Below, piece after piece: positions 37,707 through 47,100 of a stretch of 64,000 bases of DNA. Both the position numbers and the translations under genes were made by a program. Where the stretch lies: contig JAKSJD010000001.1 of assembly GCA_024398435.1 (NCBI GenBank), positions 1-64,000 of the forward strand, written 5' to 3'. The stretch is from Bacteroidaceae bacterium (GTDB taxonomy: Bacteria; Bacteroidota; Bacteroidia; Bacteroidales; Bacteroidaceae). Every line of letters starts with the position of its first letter. Within the stretch, counting starts at the first letter, position 1. The notes beneath the pieces were generated by a model. It was given only the letters and a program-made list of their open reading frames with translations, was not told the DNA's origin and searched no databases.

Positions 37707-38321
37707 ATGCGGATAGGCATTTACGGAGGAACATACAACCCAATCCACATTGGGCACACATCGCTCGCCAATTCACTCGTACAACAAGGATTGGTCGATG
37801 AAGTATGGCTCCTAGTTTCGCCACAAAACCCTTTAAAGGGCAACAATTCCGCATCTTACACCGACCGTTTCCGAATGGCACAACTCGCCACAGAAGGAAT
37901 GGAACACATAAAGGCATCCGACTTTGAACTTCATCTCCCCGTGCCTTCATATACAATCACGACCCTAACCGAATTGTCGAAAGAATTCCCCGAACACCAA
38001 TTCACACTCATCATCGGTGCCGACAATTGGAAGAACTTCAACAGATGGTATAAGGCCGACGAAATTAAGGCAAACTACAGAATCATCGTCTATCCACGCC
38101 CTGGTTATGAAGAACCCATAGAAGCAAACGAATCCAACAATACGCCCAAGTTCAAAGTAGGAAGCAAGCGAAACAAGCCTATCCTTCTTGGTCAGACAGA
38201 AAACGAAGAAATTCCACTCTTCGATATAAGCAGTACAGAAATAAGAAACGGGGAAAAGCTTGAAATGCTCCACCCCGCTGTCCTTAAATACATTCGCGAC
38301 AACAAATTGTACGAACTGTAA
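37707..38321 (+). CDS. nadD: Nicotinate-nucleotide adenylyltransferase
   Basis: 204 residues. Makes deamido-NAD from nicotinate mononucleotide and ATP. Nucleotidyltransferase signature GIYGGTYNPIHIGH with the HxGH motif at the N-terminus, FTLIIGADNWKNFNRWY in the middle, and ISSTEIRNGEK near the C-terminus. An insert around residues 140-165 (ANESNNTPKFKVGSKRNKP) is longer than usual. It is convergent with thiL, the two stops being 20 bases apart with no clear terminator. Confidence 0.93.
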   Translation: MRIGIYGGTYNPIHIGHTSLANSLVQQGLVDEVWLLVSPQNPLKGNNSASYTDRFRMAQLATEGMEHIKASDFELHLPVPSYTITTLTELSKEFPEHQFTLIIGADNWKNFNRWYKADEIKANYRIIVYPRPGYEEPIEANESNNTPKFKVGSKRNKPILLGQTENEEIPLFDISSTEIRNGEKLEMLHPAVLKYIRDNKLYEL

Positions 38322-38341
38322 TCCTATTACATCTATTACAA

Positions 38342-39412
38342 TTATTCCTTGTCTTTTTCCTCACTCAAAGGATTCCATCCCTGAGCCTTCAACTGGAACT
38401 CATTACCATCACGAGTGACTAATACCTTGCCCTCATCTTCATTAGTAACAAATCCAATCATCGTAACATCCTCAATCTTTTCAATCTTGTCCTTATCACT
38501 CATAGGAACTGTGAAAAGCAACTCATAATCTTCTCCGCCATTGAGGGCACAAGTTGTCACGTTCATATTGAACTCCTCTGCCTGAGCTGCAGTTTCGTAG
38601 TCGAGAGGAATATGCTCTTCATAAACCCTACAACCAGTATGGCTATCTGTACAAATATGAAGCAACTCACTCGAAAGGCCGTCACTGATATCCATCATTG
38701 AGGTTGGTTGAATGCCAAGTTCGCGCAAACGGAGAATCACATCCCTTCGAGCTTCTGGGCGCAATTGACGTTGAAGAAGATATTCTCTTCCAGCAAAGTC
38801 GGGTTCTGCCATTTCCAATGTAGCATTACCCTTATTTTCCTTCAACTGCTGATAATAAACAATCTTCTCACGCTCAAGCAACTGAAGGCCCATATAAGCT
38901 GCACCGAGATTACCGCTCACACAGATAATGTCAGTTGGTTTTGCCCCATTGCGATAAATCGCCTTACCTTTCTCTACATCACCAATGCAAGTGATACTGA
39001 TAGTCAACCCCGTCATGGAACTTGTTGTGTCTCCACCAACAATATCAACTCCATGAGCATCGCATGCAAGACGCAAACCATCATAGAACTGTTCCATATC
39101 CTCAAGTGTGAAACGCTTGGAAAGTCCCAAACTCACTGTTATTTGGCGAGGCATGCCTCCCATCGCATAGACATCGCTGAGATTCACCATTGCCGACTTA
39201 TAGCCAAGATGCTTAAGCGGGACATAGGTCAAATCAAAATGAACGCCTTCGAGCAACAAGTCGGTTGTTACCAACACCTCCCTATCCTGTGGATAAGCCA
39301 AAACAGCACAATCATCACCCACACCTTTCAGTGAGGATTCATTCTTCAACTCGATAGATTCAGTGAGATGTTTTATCAATCCAAACTCACCTAATTCCTG
39401 TATTGTTGCCAT
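38342..39412 (-). CDS. thiL: Thiamine-monophosphate kinase
   Basis: 356 residues. Converts thiamine monophosphate to the diphosphate cofactor. AIRS/PurM-like fold: GVGDDCAVL (metal-binding Asp pair, about 31-39), SDVYAMGGMPRQITVSLGL, GGDTTSS, and DISDGLSSELLHI. Last gene of sppA-lpxK-punA-thiL, seven bases after punA. Confidence 0.93.
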   Translation of the reverse strand: MATIQELGEFGLIKHLTESIELKNESSLKGVGDDCAVLAYPQDREVLVTTDLLLEGVHFDLTYVPLKHLGYKSAMVNLSDVYAMGGMPRQITVSLGLSKRFTLEDMEQFYDGLRLACDAHGVDIVGGDTTSSMTGLTISITCIGDVEKGKAIYRNGAKPTDIICVSGNLGAAYMGLQLLEREKIVYYQQLKENKGNATLEMAEPDFAGREYLLQRQLRPEARRDVILRLRELGIQPTSMMDISDGLSSELLHICTDSHTGCRVYEEHIPLDYETAAQAEEFNMNVTTCALNGGEDYELLFTVPMSDKDKIEKIEDVTMIGFVTNEDEGKVLVTRDGNEFQLKAQGWNPLSEEKDKE

Positions 39413-39419
39413 AATGGGA

Positions 39420-40229
39420 TTAAACTTCCTTAATCAATTCTTTCATAAGTGCGGTCATGCGTGGCTGAGCAGCATCTGCAGCTGCCTGAACCTCCTCATG
39501 ACTTACACTGACTGCCTCTGCAAAACCTCCAAGGTCGGTAATTACGGAAATACCGAACACCTTCATACCTTGATGTACAGCCACAATCACCTCTGGAACT
39601 GTTGACATTCCGACTGCATCTGCACCCATTCCACGGAACATTCTGTATTCTGCTGGAGTTTCGTATGTAGGGCCTTGAGTTCCGATATAAACACCTTTCT
39701 GAACCTTTATGCCAAGACGCTCTGCTGCTGCTTCAACTATCTTGATAAATCCATGGTCGAATGCTTCGTGCATACTTGGGAAACGAGGACCTGTAGGGAA
39801 GTTCTTTCCGCGAAGAGGATTGTCAGGGAACATGTTGATTTGGTCTTCGATAATCATCAAGTCACCAACGCTGAATGCAGGATTCATACCACCTGCTGCA
39901 TTGCTGACGAAAAGATTCTTGATGCCAAGTTCGTGCATAACACGGATTGGGAATGTTACTTCCTTCATCGAATAACCTTCATAATAGTGGAAACGTCCTT
40001 GCATAGCCATGATTTCCTTATCGCCAAGGCGACCGAAAAGGAGCTTGCCACTGTGTCCCTCTACTGTACTAACTGGCATGTGAGGAATATCCGCATAAGA
40101 TATTTCTGTCTCTACATCGAGTTCTTCTACCAAACGGCCAAGTCCTGAACCAAGGATAATGGCTGTCTCTGGTTTATTTGGCATTCTTTCACGAATGAAT
40201 GCTGCTGCTTCTTGAATGTTTTCGTACAT
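39420..40229 (-). CDS. punA: Purine-nucleoside phosphorylase (PNP-I family)
   Basis: 269 residues. Phosphorolyses purine nucleosides for salvage. IILGSGLGRLVEEL at the N-terminus, GRFHYYEGYSMKEVTFPIRVM (Arg/His phosphate and ribose contacts), FVSNAAGGMNP, the purine-site TYETPAEYRMFRGMGADAVGMSTVPE and EVQAAAD near the end. Trimeric type by length and motifs. Its ATG lies inside the lpxK coding region with a 41-base overlap in another frame. Confidence 0.93.
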   Translation of the reverse strand: MYENIQEAAAFIRERMPNKPETAIILGSGLGRLVEELDVETEISYADIPHMPVSTVEGHSGKLLFGRLGDKEIMAMQGRFHYYEGYSMKEVTFPIRVMHELGIKNLFVSNAAGGMNPAFSVGDLMIIEDQINMFPDNPLRGKNFPTGPRFPSMHEAFDHGFIKIVEAAAERLGIKVQKGVYIGTQGPTYETPAEYRMFRGMGADAVGMSTVPEVIVAVHQGMKVFGISVITDLGGFAEAVSVSHEEVQAAADAAQPRMTALMKELIKEV

Positions 40230-41244
40230 AATCTAATATTTGTTTGTTGAATACTGTTTGTTCGTCTCTTAAAAATTCTACTTCAATCGGAACTGAATAA
40301 ACTGAATTTGATGTTACTTGCAATTTTGAAACATCTAGCCTTGCCGCATCCTTTTCTGTTGTCACGATAATGCGAGGCTTATCTTCTGGCATTTGCTCAT
40401 ACAAAGCAGAGATTTGCTTATAGTCAGCATCCGAGAACTGATGGTGGTCGGAATAGTTGATATACGAATACTGAACATATTTGCTCAATTCTTCTTCCAA
40501 TGGTTTTGGATTGGCAATGCCTGTAACCAACAGGACATTATACTTATCCAACTCTTCAAGAGGAATATCCGATATGCTGCCAACCAACTGGCCATAACTG
40601 AATCGAGTGAAATAGATATCCTGATTCATTTGTATATCGAGCTTGTCGAAATACATTCGTGCGGTTCCGTCCCCCACCTCTTTTTTCAACTTAGAGGCAA
40701 TAATGATGTCAGCACGACTGATTCCTCGCTTGTTTTCGCGCAATCTTCCTGCAGGCAACACATAATCTTTCCATATCGGACGATTTGAATCCATCAGCAC
40801 TATATTCAATCCGGCTTTCACCTTACGATGCTGGAATGCATCATCAAGAAGAATCACATCGGGATTGCTTTCCTCCACCAAACGGCTTATGCCTTCCCTT
40901 CTATCTGCACACACTGCCACTTCAGCTTTCGGGAACTTTCGTTTCATCTGCAAAGGTTCGTCTCCAATTTCTTCTGCTGTTGATGATTCCGTTGCGAGGA
41001 CGAATCCCTCTGTCTTACGCTTATACCCCCTACTCAATACTGCCACCTTATATCCTTCTGATTGCAATAGGCGAATAAGATATTCGGTGTGAGGAGTTTT
41101 TCCTGTTCCGCCAACAGTAATGTTACCTATGCATATAACTGGCAAATCATAGCTTACTGATGAGAGTAAGCCATGATTGTACATGAAGTTGCGGACACTT
41201 GTCACAACGTCATAGAGCCATGCAAAAGGATATAATATCAGCAA
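40189..41244 (-). CDS. lpxK: Tetraacyldisaccharide 4'-kinase
   Basis: 351 residues. Adds the 4'-phosphate in lipid A synthesis at the inner membrane. GNITVGGTGKTPHTEYLI (P-loop), LSRGYKRKTEGFVL, and ILLDDAFQHRKVKAGLNIVLMD (DDAFQHR hallmark) are intact. The last 13 codons overlap the start of punA. It starts 17 bases after sppA. Confidence 0.94.
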   Translation of the reverse strand: MLILYPFAWLYDVVTSVRNFMYNHGLLSSVSYDLPVICIGNITVGGTGKTPHTEYLIRLLQSEGYKVAVLSRGYKRKTEGFVLATESSTAEEIGDEPLQMKRKFPKAEVAVCADRREGISRLVEESNPDVILLDDAFQHRKVKAGLNIVLMDSNRPIWKDYVLPAGRLRENKRGISRADIIIASKLKKEVGDGTARMYFDKLDIQMNQDIYFTRFSYGQLVGSISDIPLEELDKYNVLLVTGIANPKPLEEELSKYVQYSYINYSDHHQFSDADYKQISALYEQMPEDKPRIIVTTEKDAARLDVSKLQVTSNSVYSVPIEVEFLRDEQTVFNKQILDYVRKHSRSSSIHS

Positions 41245-41261
41245 TCCTTATATTCTTTGGT

Positions 41262-43043
41262 TTAGAGGTTGAACTTGAGATAGTATGGCATTGCTGCCTG
41301 TACATGATCCTTGCGAGCCATATTTGTTACAGAGTTGAACACTCCATAGAATTCGCCGAGGCTTTCCTTGAGCTTAGCATCTGCATAGCTGTTGCCCTTA
41401 ACCTGATTGATCAACTGGTCAAATACGTTCTGCTTTGCTGGATAGCTCTTGACTGTATAGTCGTCAATCTTTGCCTTCTTCTTTGCTACTTCAATAGCAT
41501 CATCAAGATTTCCAAGTTGGTCGACAAGACCGATCTTCTTTGCATGAACGCCCGCCCAAACACGTCCTTCTGCAATTGCCTTGATGCTATCCTGTGAAAC
41601 ATGACGACCATCGGCACAACGCTTTGTAAAGAGTTCATAACCACGATTGATGTAGCCTTGCAATGCAGCTGCCTCATTGTCACTAACCTTGCGAGAAAGG
41701 TCGCCAAAGTCGGCAAATTCGTTTGTCTTTACTGTTACGAAGTTCAATCCAAGCTTATCGTTGATGAGTTTGCTTGCCTCTGGGAACATACCGAAGATAC
41801 CGATAGAGCCTGTGAGAGTTGTTGGTTCAGCCACAATCCAATCAGCTGCACATGAAATGTAGTAGCCGCCTGAAGCTGCATAACCACCCATTGATACGAT
41901 GATTGGCTTGTTTGCCTTGATGTTCATGACCTGATTCCAGATTTGTTCTGAAGCATAAGCACTTCCACCTGGAGAGTTGACGCGAAGAACAACAGCCTTT
42001 ACATCTTCGTCTTCAGCAAGTTCCTTCAAGTCTTCCACGACCTTTGGACCTACAATGCTTGCTCCCTGTGCGAGCATGCTTGCTGATTCTTCCTGTACGA
42101 TTTCGCCTTCAGCATAGTAAACTGCAATGAGATTGCCGCTTGTGCTCTTTGGCTTTGACTGTGCGAGAGCTGTTACGTCAGCTACATTTGTTGTGTTGTA
42201 GTCATCCTTCTCGCATTCCATCATGTTTGCAAGAATCTGTGGAACTGCATCTGTATATGCAATCTTATCAACGAGATTGTTCTTCTTATAGAACTTGGCA
42301 CTCTTGAACATAAGTGCGCTATCGGTCAATGCGTTGAGTTCTTCGGCCTTCATATTGCGCGACTTGCTGACATCCTTCAACATCTTATTCCAGATTTCGG
42401 ATTCGAAAGTAGTGATTTGTTCACGGTTTGCATCGCTCATATCGTCGAGCAAATATGGTTCAACGGCTGACTTGTATGTACCAACCTTAAACACTTGCAT
42501 GCTTATGCCAACTTTTTCGAGAAGGTTCTTGTAGTAGATTGTCTGTAAAGCCAGACCCTTCCATTCAAGCATTCCTTGTGGATTGATGACGAGTGAATCG
42601 GCTGTACTGCAAAGATAATATGTTCCTTGTGTGTAGTTGTCGGCATAAGCCATGATGAACTTGCCTGATGTCTTGAAATCCAACAAAGCATTGCGAAGTT
42701 CTTCGAGAGTGGCTGGAGTGGCTCCTGCGAGAGCTCCACCTTCGAGATAGATACCCTTTATCTTATCACTTTCCTTTGCACACTTGATTGATGCGAGAAG
42801 GTCGTCAAGACCTGATTCCTGTGCCTCGTCGCCGAGGAATTGTGCAAATGGATTTTCCTGAGCCCGCTCAGAAATTGTTCCGTCAAGTTTTATTACCAAT
42901 ACAGAATTGTCGAGAACTGGAGAGGCAGATGAATCCATTGATGCAATGCCTACTAATGTGAGCAGTGAGAACACTGAGATGATAAGTGCAACAACTATTA
43001 TACCAGCAATTGTTGCCAACATGTACTTCAAAAAATCTTTCAT
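41262..43043 (-). CDS. sppA: Signal peptide peptidase SppA, 67K type
   Basis: 593 residues. Membrane-bound Ser/Lys protease degrading leftover signal peptides. One N-terminal helix (MLATIAGIIVVALIISVFSLL). The catalytic Lys is in VGTYKSAVEP (about residue 200) and the nucleophile Ser in SMGGYAASGGYYIS; the oxyanion region LRVNSPGGSAYASEQIW is conserved. Both halves of the duplicated fold are present. First gene of the sppA-lpxK-punA-thiL run. Confidence 0.95.
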   Translation of the reverse strand: MKDFLKYMLATIAGIIVVALIISVFSLLTLVGIASMDSSASPVLDNSVLVIKLDGTISERAQENPFAQFLGDEAQESGLDDLLASIKCAKESDKIKGIYLEGGALAGATPATLEELRNALLDFKTSGKFIMAYADNYTQGTYYLCSTADSLVINPQGMLEWKGLALQTIYYKNLLEKVGISMQVFKVGTYKSAVEPYLLDDMSDANREQITTFESEIWNKMLKDVSKSRNMKAEELNALTDSALMFKSAKFYKKNNLVDKIAYTDAVPQILANMMECEKDDYNTTNVADVTALAQSKPKSTSGNLIAVYYAEGEIVQEESASMLAQGASIVGPKVVEDLKELAEDEDVKAVVLRVNSPGGSAYASEQIWNQVMNIKANKPIIVSMGGYAASGGYYISCAADWIVAEPTTLTGSIGIFGMFPEASKLINDKLGLNFVTVKTNEFADFGDLSRKVSDNEAAALQGYINRGYELFTKRCADGRHVSQDSIKAIAEGRVWAGVHAKKIGLVDQLGNLDDAIEVAKKKAKIDDYTVKSYPAKQNVFDQLINQVKGNSYADAKLKESLGEFYGVFNSVTNMARKDHVQAAMPYYLKFNL

Positions 43044-43071
43044 AACTTTTCTTTATATCTAATACCTTTTA

Positions 43072-44187
43072 TTATTTATCAAGATACTTGTAATACTCGC
43101 ATGCTGCCAAGAGCCAAGCTCCGGTGCCGAAAGGCTGTTGTGAGCGGGCATCAACGGTTCGGGTTGGATCTGGCTTTTCGCCTATTGGCTGAACGTATCC
43201 GATGGTTCCGTCTGGTTGAAGAGCCACTGTTGTCAGGTATTTCCAAGCCTTATCAATTGTTGGCTTGTACTCACTTTCCTTGAGAAGTCCGTTGTTTACG
43301 CCCCAAAGCATTCCGTATGTGAAGAATGCAGTTCCACTGGTTTCGTATCCAGGAGCTTCGTCTTCGCAAAGCATCGAACGGCTCCAATAGCCTCCTTCTT
43401 GCTGGCATTCTGCCACCGCCTTTGCGAATTGACGGAATCTCTCAACATAGAATGGACGATATTGGCTGTCTTTTGGAAGGTCTTGAAGCACTCGTGCCAA
43501 ACCTGCGAGAACCCATCCGTCGCCTCTTGCCCAGAAACTCTTGCCTTTGTTGCAGACAGTCGTAACCTTTGGATAGACGTATTTTGCATCGCGATAATAC
43601 AGATGTTCGTCCTTATCATAGAGGAGGTCGTCGGTATATTTGAAGCATTCGTACTGCTTATCGAGCAAATTCTGCTTGTGGGTTACGGTATAGAGTTTCG
43701 TGAAGATTGGGAATCCCATATAGAGGGCATCCGACCACCACCAATAGTCATTTTCCTTTGTACGAGCTTGTTCACACATCACCTCCAACGCTCTTTGAAT
43801 GCGTTCAGCTCTGTGTTCGAGTTTGTAGAGGTCGATGTAAACCTGGAAGCAAATCTGCCAATCTGCGAAGAACACGTGATTGTCGTCTTCTCCATAGGTC
43901 TTGTACTCCCATTTCGACTTATCTGTCTGCTTTGCGCCTTTCCACTGGTTGAAATTTGCCCACGCAAGAGCATAGTCGAGATATTCCTGACGCTTTGTGA
44001 GTTCATAAGCCGCCTGATTGCCCGTGAAATAAGTTGCATTGTCCCAGAAAGCCCTGCATTGAGGTCGGTGGTTTGCCTGCCAAACATTATTCACTCTTTC
44101 TATCATTGCGACTAATTCCTGCTTTGTTTGACCATAAGACGCCAATGCCAACAGAAAAACTACACTTGCAACCAATATTTTTTTCAT
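43072..44187 (-). CDS. GH105-type unsaturated glucuronyl/galacturonyl hydrolase
   Basis: 371 residues with a signal peptide (cleaved after SYG). An alpha/alpha-barrel hydrolase of the GH88/GH105 clan, which removes unsaturated uronic acids left by pectin or other polysaccharide lyases. Motifs: DNATYFTGNQAAYELT, DYWWWSDALYMGFPIFTKLY with the probable catalytic Asp, GKSFWARGDGWVLAGLARVL with the second Asp, and YETSGTAFFTYGMLWGVNNGLL. No sus genes nearby. A -7 box TATATTTG lies at 44231. Family is clear; exact linkage specificity is not. Confidence 0.88.
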   Translation of the reverse strand: MKKILVASVVFLLALASYGQTKQELVAMIERVNNVWQANHRPQCRAFWDNATYFTGNQAAYELTKRQEYLDYALAWANFNQWKGAKQTDKSKWEYKTYGEDDNHVFFADWQICFQVYIDLYKLEHRAERIQRALEVMCEQARTKENDYWWWSDALYMGFPIFTKLYTVTHKQNLLDKQYECFKYTDDLLYDKDEHLYYRDAKYVYPKVTTVCNKGKSFWARGDGWVLAGLARVLQDLPKDSQYRPFYVERFRQFAKAVAECQQEGGYWSRSMLCEDEAPGYETSGTAFFTYGMLWGVNNGLLKESEYKPTIDKAWKYLTTVALQPDGTIGYVQPIGEKPDPTRTVDARSQQPFGTGAWLLAACEYYKYLDK

Positions 44188-44230
44188 GATCGTAAAATTT
44201 AATATTTACACATACTATTATTTAAACGTG

Positions 44231-44238
44231 CAAATATA
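44231..44238 (-). promoter_or_regulatory. -7 box of the GH105 gene
   Basis: TATATTTG about 44 bases before the ATG. The nearest TTG (44264-44266) is 25 bases upstream, long for a -33 element. Confidence 0.4.
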
Positions 44239-44477
44239 CAATATTTTTACTTATCTCGTCTCTCAAAAGCCAAATATTTATCAATCAGCAACGAAAATCA
44301 CATGCTTTTCAACCAATTGACGTTTCTTTGCCAATTTTCATCGTAATTAAGCACTATACAAAAACATCAAGAATCCCCTCACAATTTTTGGCAATTTTCT
44401 CGCCAACAATCATTTTATGATTCCTCCACAAACATTTCCTGTTTTCAACGGCTTAAAAACATTAAACCTTTGGCTTA

Positions 44478-44574
44478 AAAAGTAAAATTATGTACATTGC
44501 GGTTAATAATTATGTCAATATTATTAATAATTATGCACATGATTAATATTAATTATGTACAATATTTTACTTTT
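44478..44574. repeat. Long inverted repeat in the intergenic gap
   Basis: Arms 44478-44495 and 44557-44574 match at 16 of 18 positions (AAAAGTAAAAT ... GTAC). The 61-base centre contains three partly repeated TTAATAATTATG-like stretches. The surrounding 44188-44854 gap is AT-rich and otherwise holds only the two divergent promoters. Function unknown: regulator site, RNA hairpin or decayed mobile element are all possible. Confidence 0.6.
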
Positions 44575-44821
44575 ACATCCAAAGAAAACATAAAATACAT
44601 CAAGAAAAATCAGGTTTTTCTTCAAGGCTTCGGAAATTAGTTATTCTTGCTTACTGTCTTTTCTTGCTTTTCCCATATACAATTATCTCAAAGATAAAAA
44701 AACTCAAAAACAATCTGCCTCGGAACGGAAATATACACCAATAATCATGGCAATTCTAAAAAAATATCATAAAATGATAAAAAAAGTTAATAAGTATGAT
44801 ACTTCGTATTGAAAAAAATAT

Positions 44822-44829
44822 TAACTTTG
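44822..44829 (+). promoter_or_regulatory. -7 box of the fasciclin gene
   Basis: TAACTTTG, 26 bases before the ATG at 44855. No TTG at the proper distance. Confidence 0.5.
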
Positions 44830-44854
44830 CGACGGAAATTAATACTTACAAACA

Positions 44855-46909
44855 ATGAAAATAAAAAAATTACTTACTCCAGTATGCTGCTCACTACTTA
44901 TTGCAGCTACTTGCGTTCAACAAAGTTGCTCTGAAAAGATTGACGATTCAGCATTGTACACATTTGTTGGCGAAATGATGATCGATCACTTTACAAACGA
45001 CACCGCTACTTACAGCGACTACCTCGTTTTGTTGGATCAAGTACACCCAAGCAAGAAGTCTCCTTCTACAATGCGAGCTCTTCTCGCTGCACGTGGTAAC
45101 TACACCTGCTTTGCACCAACCAACGAAGCTATCAGACACCATCTCGATTCATTGTTGGTAATCGGCGAAGTCAGCTCAACCGACATCCATCAGGTTCCTG
45201 ACTCAGTTGCAGAATCAATCGTCTTCAACTCAATCATTGAAAACGGAGACAACCCAGCATTTGCAACTACCGATTTCGTAGAAGGTGCATTGACCACTAC
45301 AAACATGAATGACCGTTACGTCAACATCAGCTACGGAAACGACAGCACTGGCGCAACTCTCATCTTTGTAAACACCAACTCAATCATCATCGAAAAGGAC
45401 ATCGAAGTTGAGAACGGTTACATCCACACAATCGACAAAGTGCTCTCTCCTTCAACAGCAACACTTGCCGACCTCATCGAAACAACAGAAAACCTCACAT
45501 TCTTCGGCGACCTTCTCAAGCTCACAGGCCTCGAGTCAAAGCTCCTTGCTTATAAGGACTATGACTACGAAGACAACGAAAAGGCCGGAGCAATCGGAAC
45601 TAACGTAAACGGTGGTTCAGGATGGAACGGAACATTCCCAGAACACAGATACTTCGGTTTTACAGCATTCGTTGAAACCGACTCTGTATTCGCAGAAAAG
45701 GGCATCAACAACATCGAAGACCTCAAGAATTATATTAAGGAAAACGCATACTACGACGAGAACACAAGCTATGGCGACGACTATTATAATCCAAACAACG
45801 CCATCTATCAGTTCGTAGCATACCACCTCCTCCCTGAACGTCTTATCTGGAACCGCCTCGTAATCTACAGCAACGAAAAGGGATTCTACAGTGGTTCACC
45901 AAACGACGGAACCAAGTTCGGCGTAAACGTATGGGAATACTACGAGACAATGGACCCTAACCGTCGCTCTATTAAGATCACAGGTATCCGCAACGGAAAG
46001 AAGATCAACCGACTCTCAAGGTATAACATGCTTTCATATCGTGAAATCAGTCCAGCTCCAATCGAAGGTGTAAACATCAACGCCAACAACGGACAGTTTG
46101 ACAACAACGCAATGAACGGCTACTACTATCCAATCGACGACATCCTCCTCTGGACAGAAGACGTTCCTACACGCGTACTTAATGAAAGAATGAGATACGA
46201 CGTATCATCACTTCTCCCAGAAATGATGACAAACAACCACCGCCACCACAGAACTCAGGCTTGGTACTACACTCCTGACTACTTCACATCAAAGAACGGC
46301 GGTTCAGGCGCAATCCCTATCATGTCAGAAGAAACAGACTTCGCATACCTCTCTAACTATCAGAACGAAGGTAGCCAAGGCACATGGACAAACTTCCAGA
46401 TGGACGAATTCAATATTCGTGGTATCTACGACTTCGTACTCCGTCTCCCACCAGTTCCTTACACAGGTACATACGAAATCCGTTATGGTGTAAATGCAAA
46501 CAACAACCGTGGTATGGGTCAGATCTACATCGGAACAAATCCTAACAACCTCCCAGCAGTTGGTATTCCAATCGACCTCCGTCTCACAGGTAGCTCTTCA
46601 ATGATCAACTGGGCAAGCGACTCATCACTTGGTACAGACGAAGCAATCGAGGATAAGGACAAGGCAATGCGCCACAATGGCTACATGAAGGGCCCTAAGT
46701 ACTTCTATCCAGCAAACAACGTTTCAGGACGCGATTGCGAAATCTGCTTGCGTAAGGTTATCTTCACAGGACAGCTCGAAGCTGGCAAGACATACTATGT
46801 TCGCTTCAAGTCAGTACTCGAAAGTAGTTCAACTCAGTTCTTCTTCGACTACCTCGAATTCGTTCCTAAGTCAGTTTACAATGGAGATGAACCAGAAGAC
46901 AAGTGGTAA
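44855..46909 (+). CDS. Fasciclin-domain surface lipoprotein
   Basis: 684 residues. A lipoprotein signal sequence with candidate Cys20 or Cys25 (CSEKIDD, an acidic start fitting export to the cell surface). The first FAS1 domain spans about 32-205 (NYTCFAPTNEAIRHHLDS, NGYIHTIDKVLSP); a second FAS1-like domain spans about 210-440 (LADLIETTENLTFFGDLLKLTG, FTAFVETDSVF). The C-terminal 240 residues look like a beta-sandwich (YDFVLRLPPVPYTGTYEIRYG, YYVRFKSVLESSSTQFFFDYLEF). Such proteins usually accompany SusC/SusD systems, but none is adjacent. Third-position C preference (AAC, CTC, GAC) is stronger than in neighbours, suggesting high expression. Probably glycan or matrix binding. Confidence 0.83.
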   Translation: MKIKKLLTPVCCSLLIAATCVQQSCSEKIDDSALYTFVGEMMIDHFTNDTATYSDYLVLLDQVHPSKKSPSTMRALLAARGNYTCFAPTNEAIRHHLDSLLVIGEVSSTDIHQVPDSVAESIVFNSIIENGDNPAFATTDFVEGALTTTNMNDRYVNISYGNDSTGATLIFVNTNSIIIEKDIEVENGYIHTIDKVLSPSTATLADLIETTENLTFFGDLLKLTGLESKLLAYKDYDYEDNEKAGAIGTNVNGGSGWNGTFPEHRYFGFTAFVETDSVFAEKGINNIEDLKNYIKENAYYDENTSYGDDYYNPNNAIYQFVAYHLLPERLIWNRLVIYSNEKGFYSGSPNDGTKFGVNVWEYYETMDPNRRSIKITGIRNGKKINRLSRYNMLSYREISPAPIEGVNINANNGQFDNNAMNGYYYPIDDILLWTEDVPTRVLNERMRYDVSSLLPEMMTNNHRHHRTQAWYYTPDYFTSKNGGSGAIPIMSEETDFAYLSNYQNEGSQGTWTNFQMDEFNIRGIYDFVLRLPPVPYTGTYEIRYGVNANNNRGMGQIYIGTNPNNLPAVGIPIDLRLTGSSSMINWASDSSLGTDEAIEDKDKAMRHNGYMKGPKYFYPANNVSGRDCEICLRKVIFTGQLEAGKTYYVRFKSVLESSSTQFFFDYLEFVPKSVYNGDEPEDKW

Positions 46910-46944
46910 TCAACAAAACAGACAAGCTAAAAACATCATAAATG

Positions 46945-46980
46945 AAAGAGTGGTACACAACAATCCGTGTACCACTCTTT
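46945..46980 (+). terminator. Terminator of the fasciclin gene
   Basis: Perfect 14-pair stem AAAGAGTGGTACAC / GTGTACCACTCTTT with an eight-base loop, followed by TTTCTTCC. Confidence 0.92.
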
Positions 46981-47088
46981 TTCTTCCACTGCCCTCCACC
47001 TACACATTATATTATATATTATATATAGAAAACAACTCCAATCAAACATTTTTGTCAACCTCATACACTCCATTTAGCAATAATTTCG

Positions 47089-47096
47089 TATCTTTG
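47089..47096 (+). promoter_or_regulatory. -7 box of cca, directly before the start codon
   Basis: TATCTTTG followed by CA; the ATG begins at 47101, four bases after the box. The transcript should begin at or inside the start codon. Confidence 0.55.
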
Positions 47097-47100
47097 CACT

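Noticed and set aside
41262-43043. SppA seemed to lack its catalytic Lys at the ADSLVINP segment
   Set aside because: The catalytic Lys of this family is in VGTYKSAVEP, which is intact here, so the enzyme is normal.
43216-44115. Open frame of 299 codons antisense to the GH105 gene
   Set aside because: The minus-strand protein has a signal peptide and family motifs; the antisense frame has neither.
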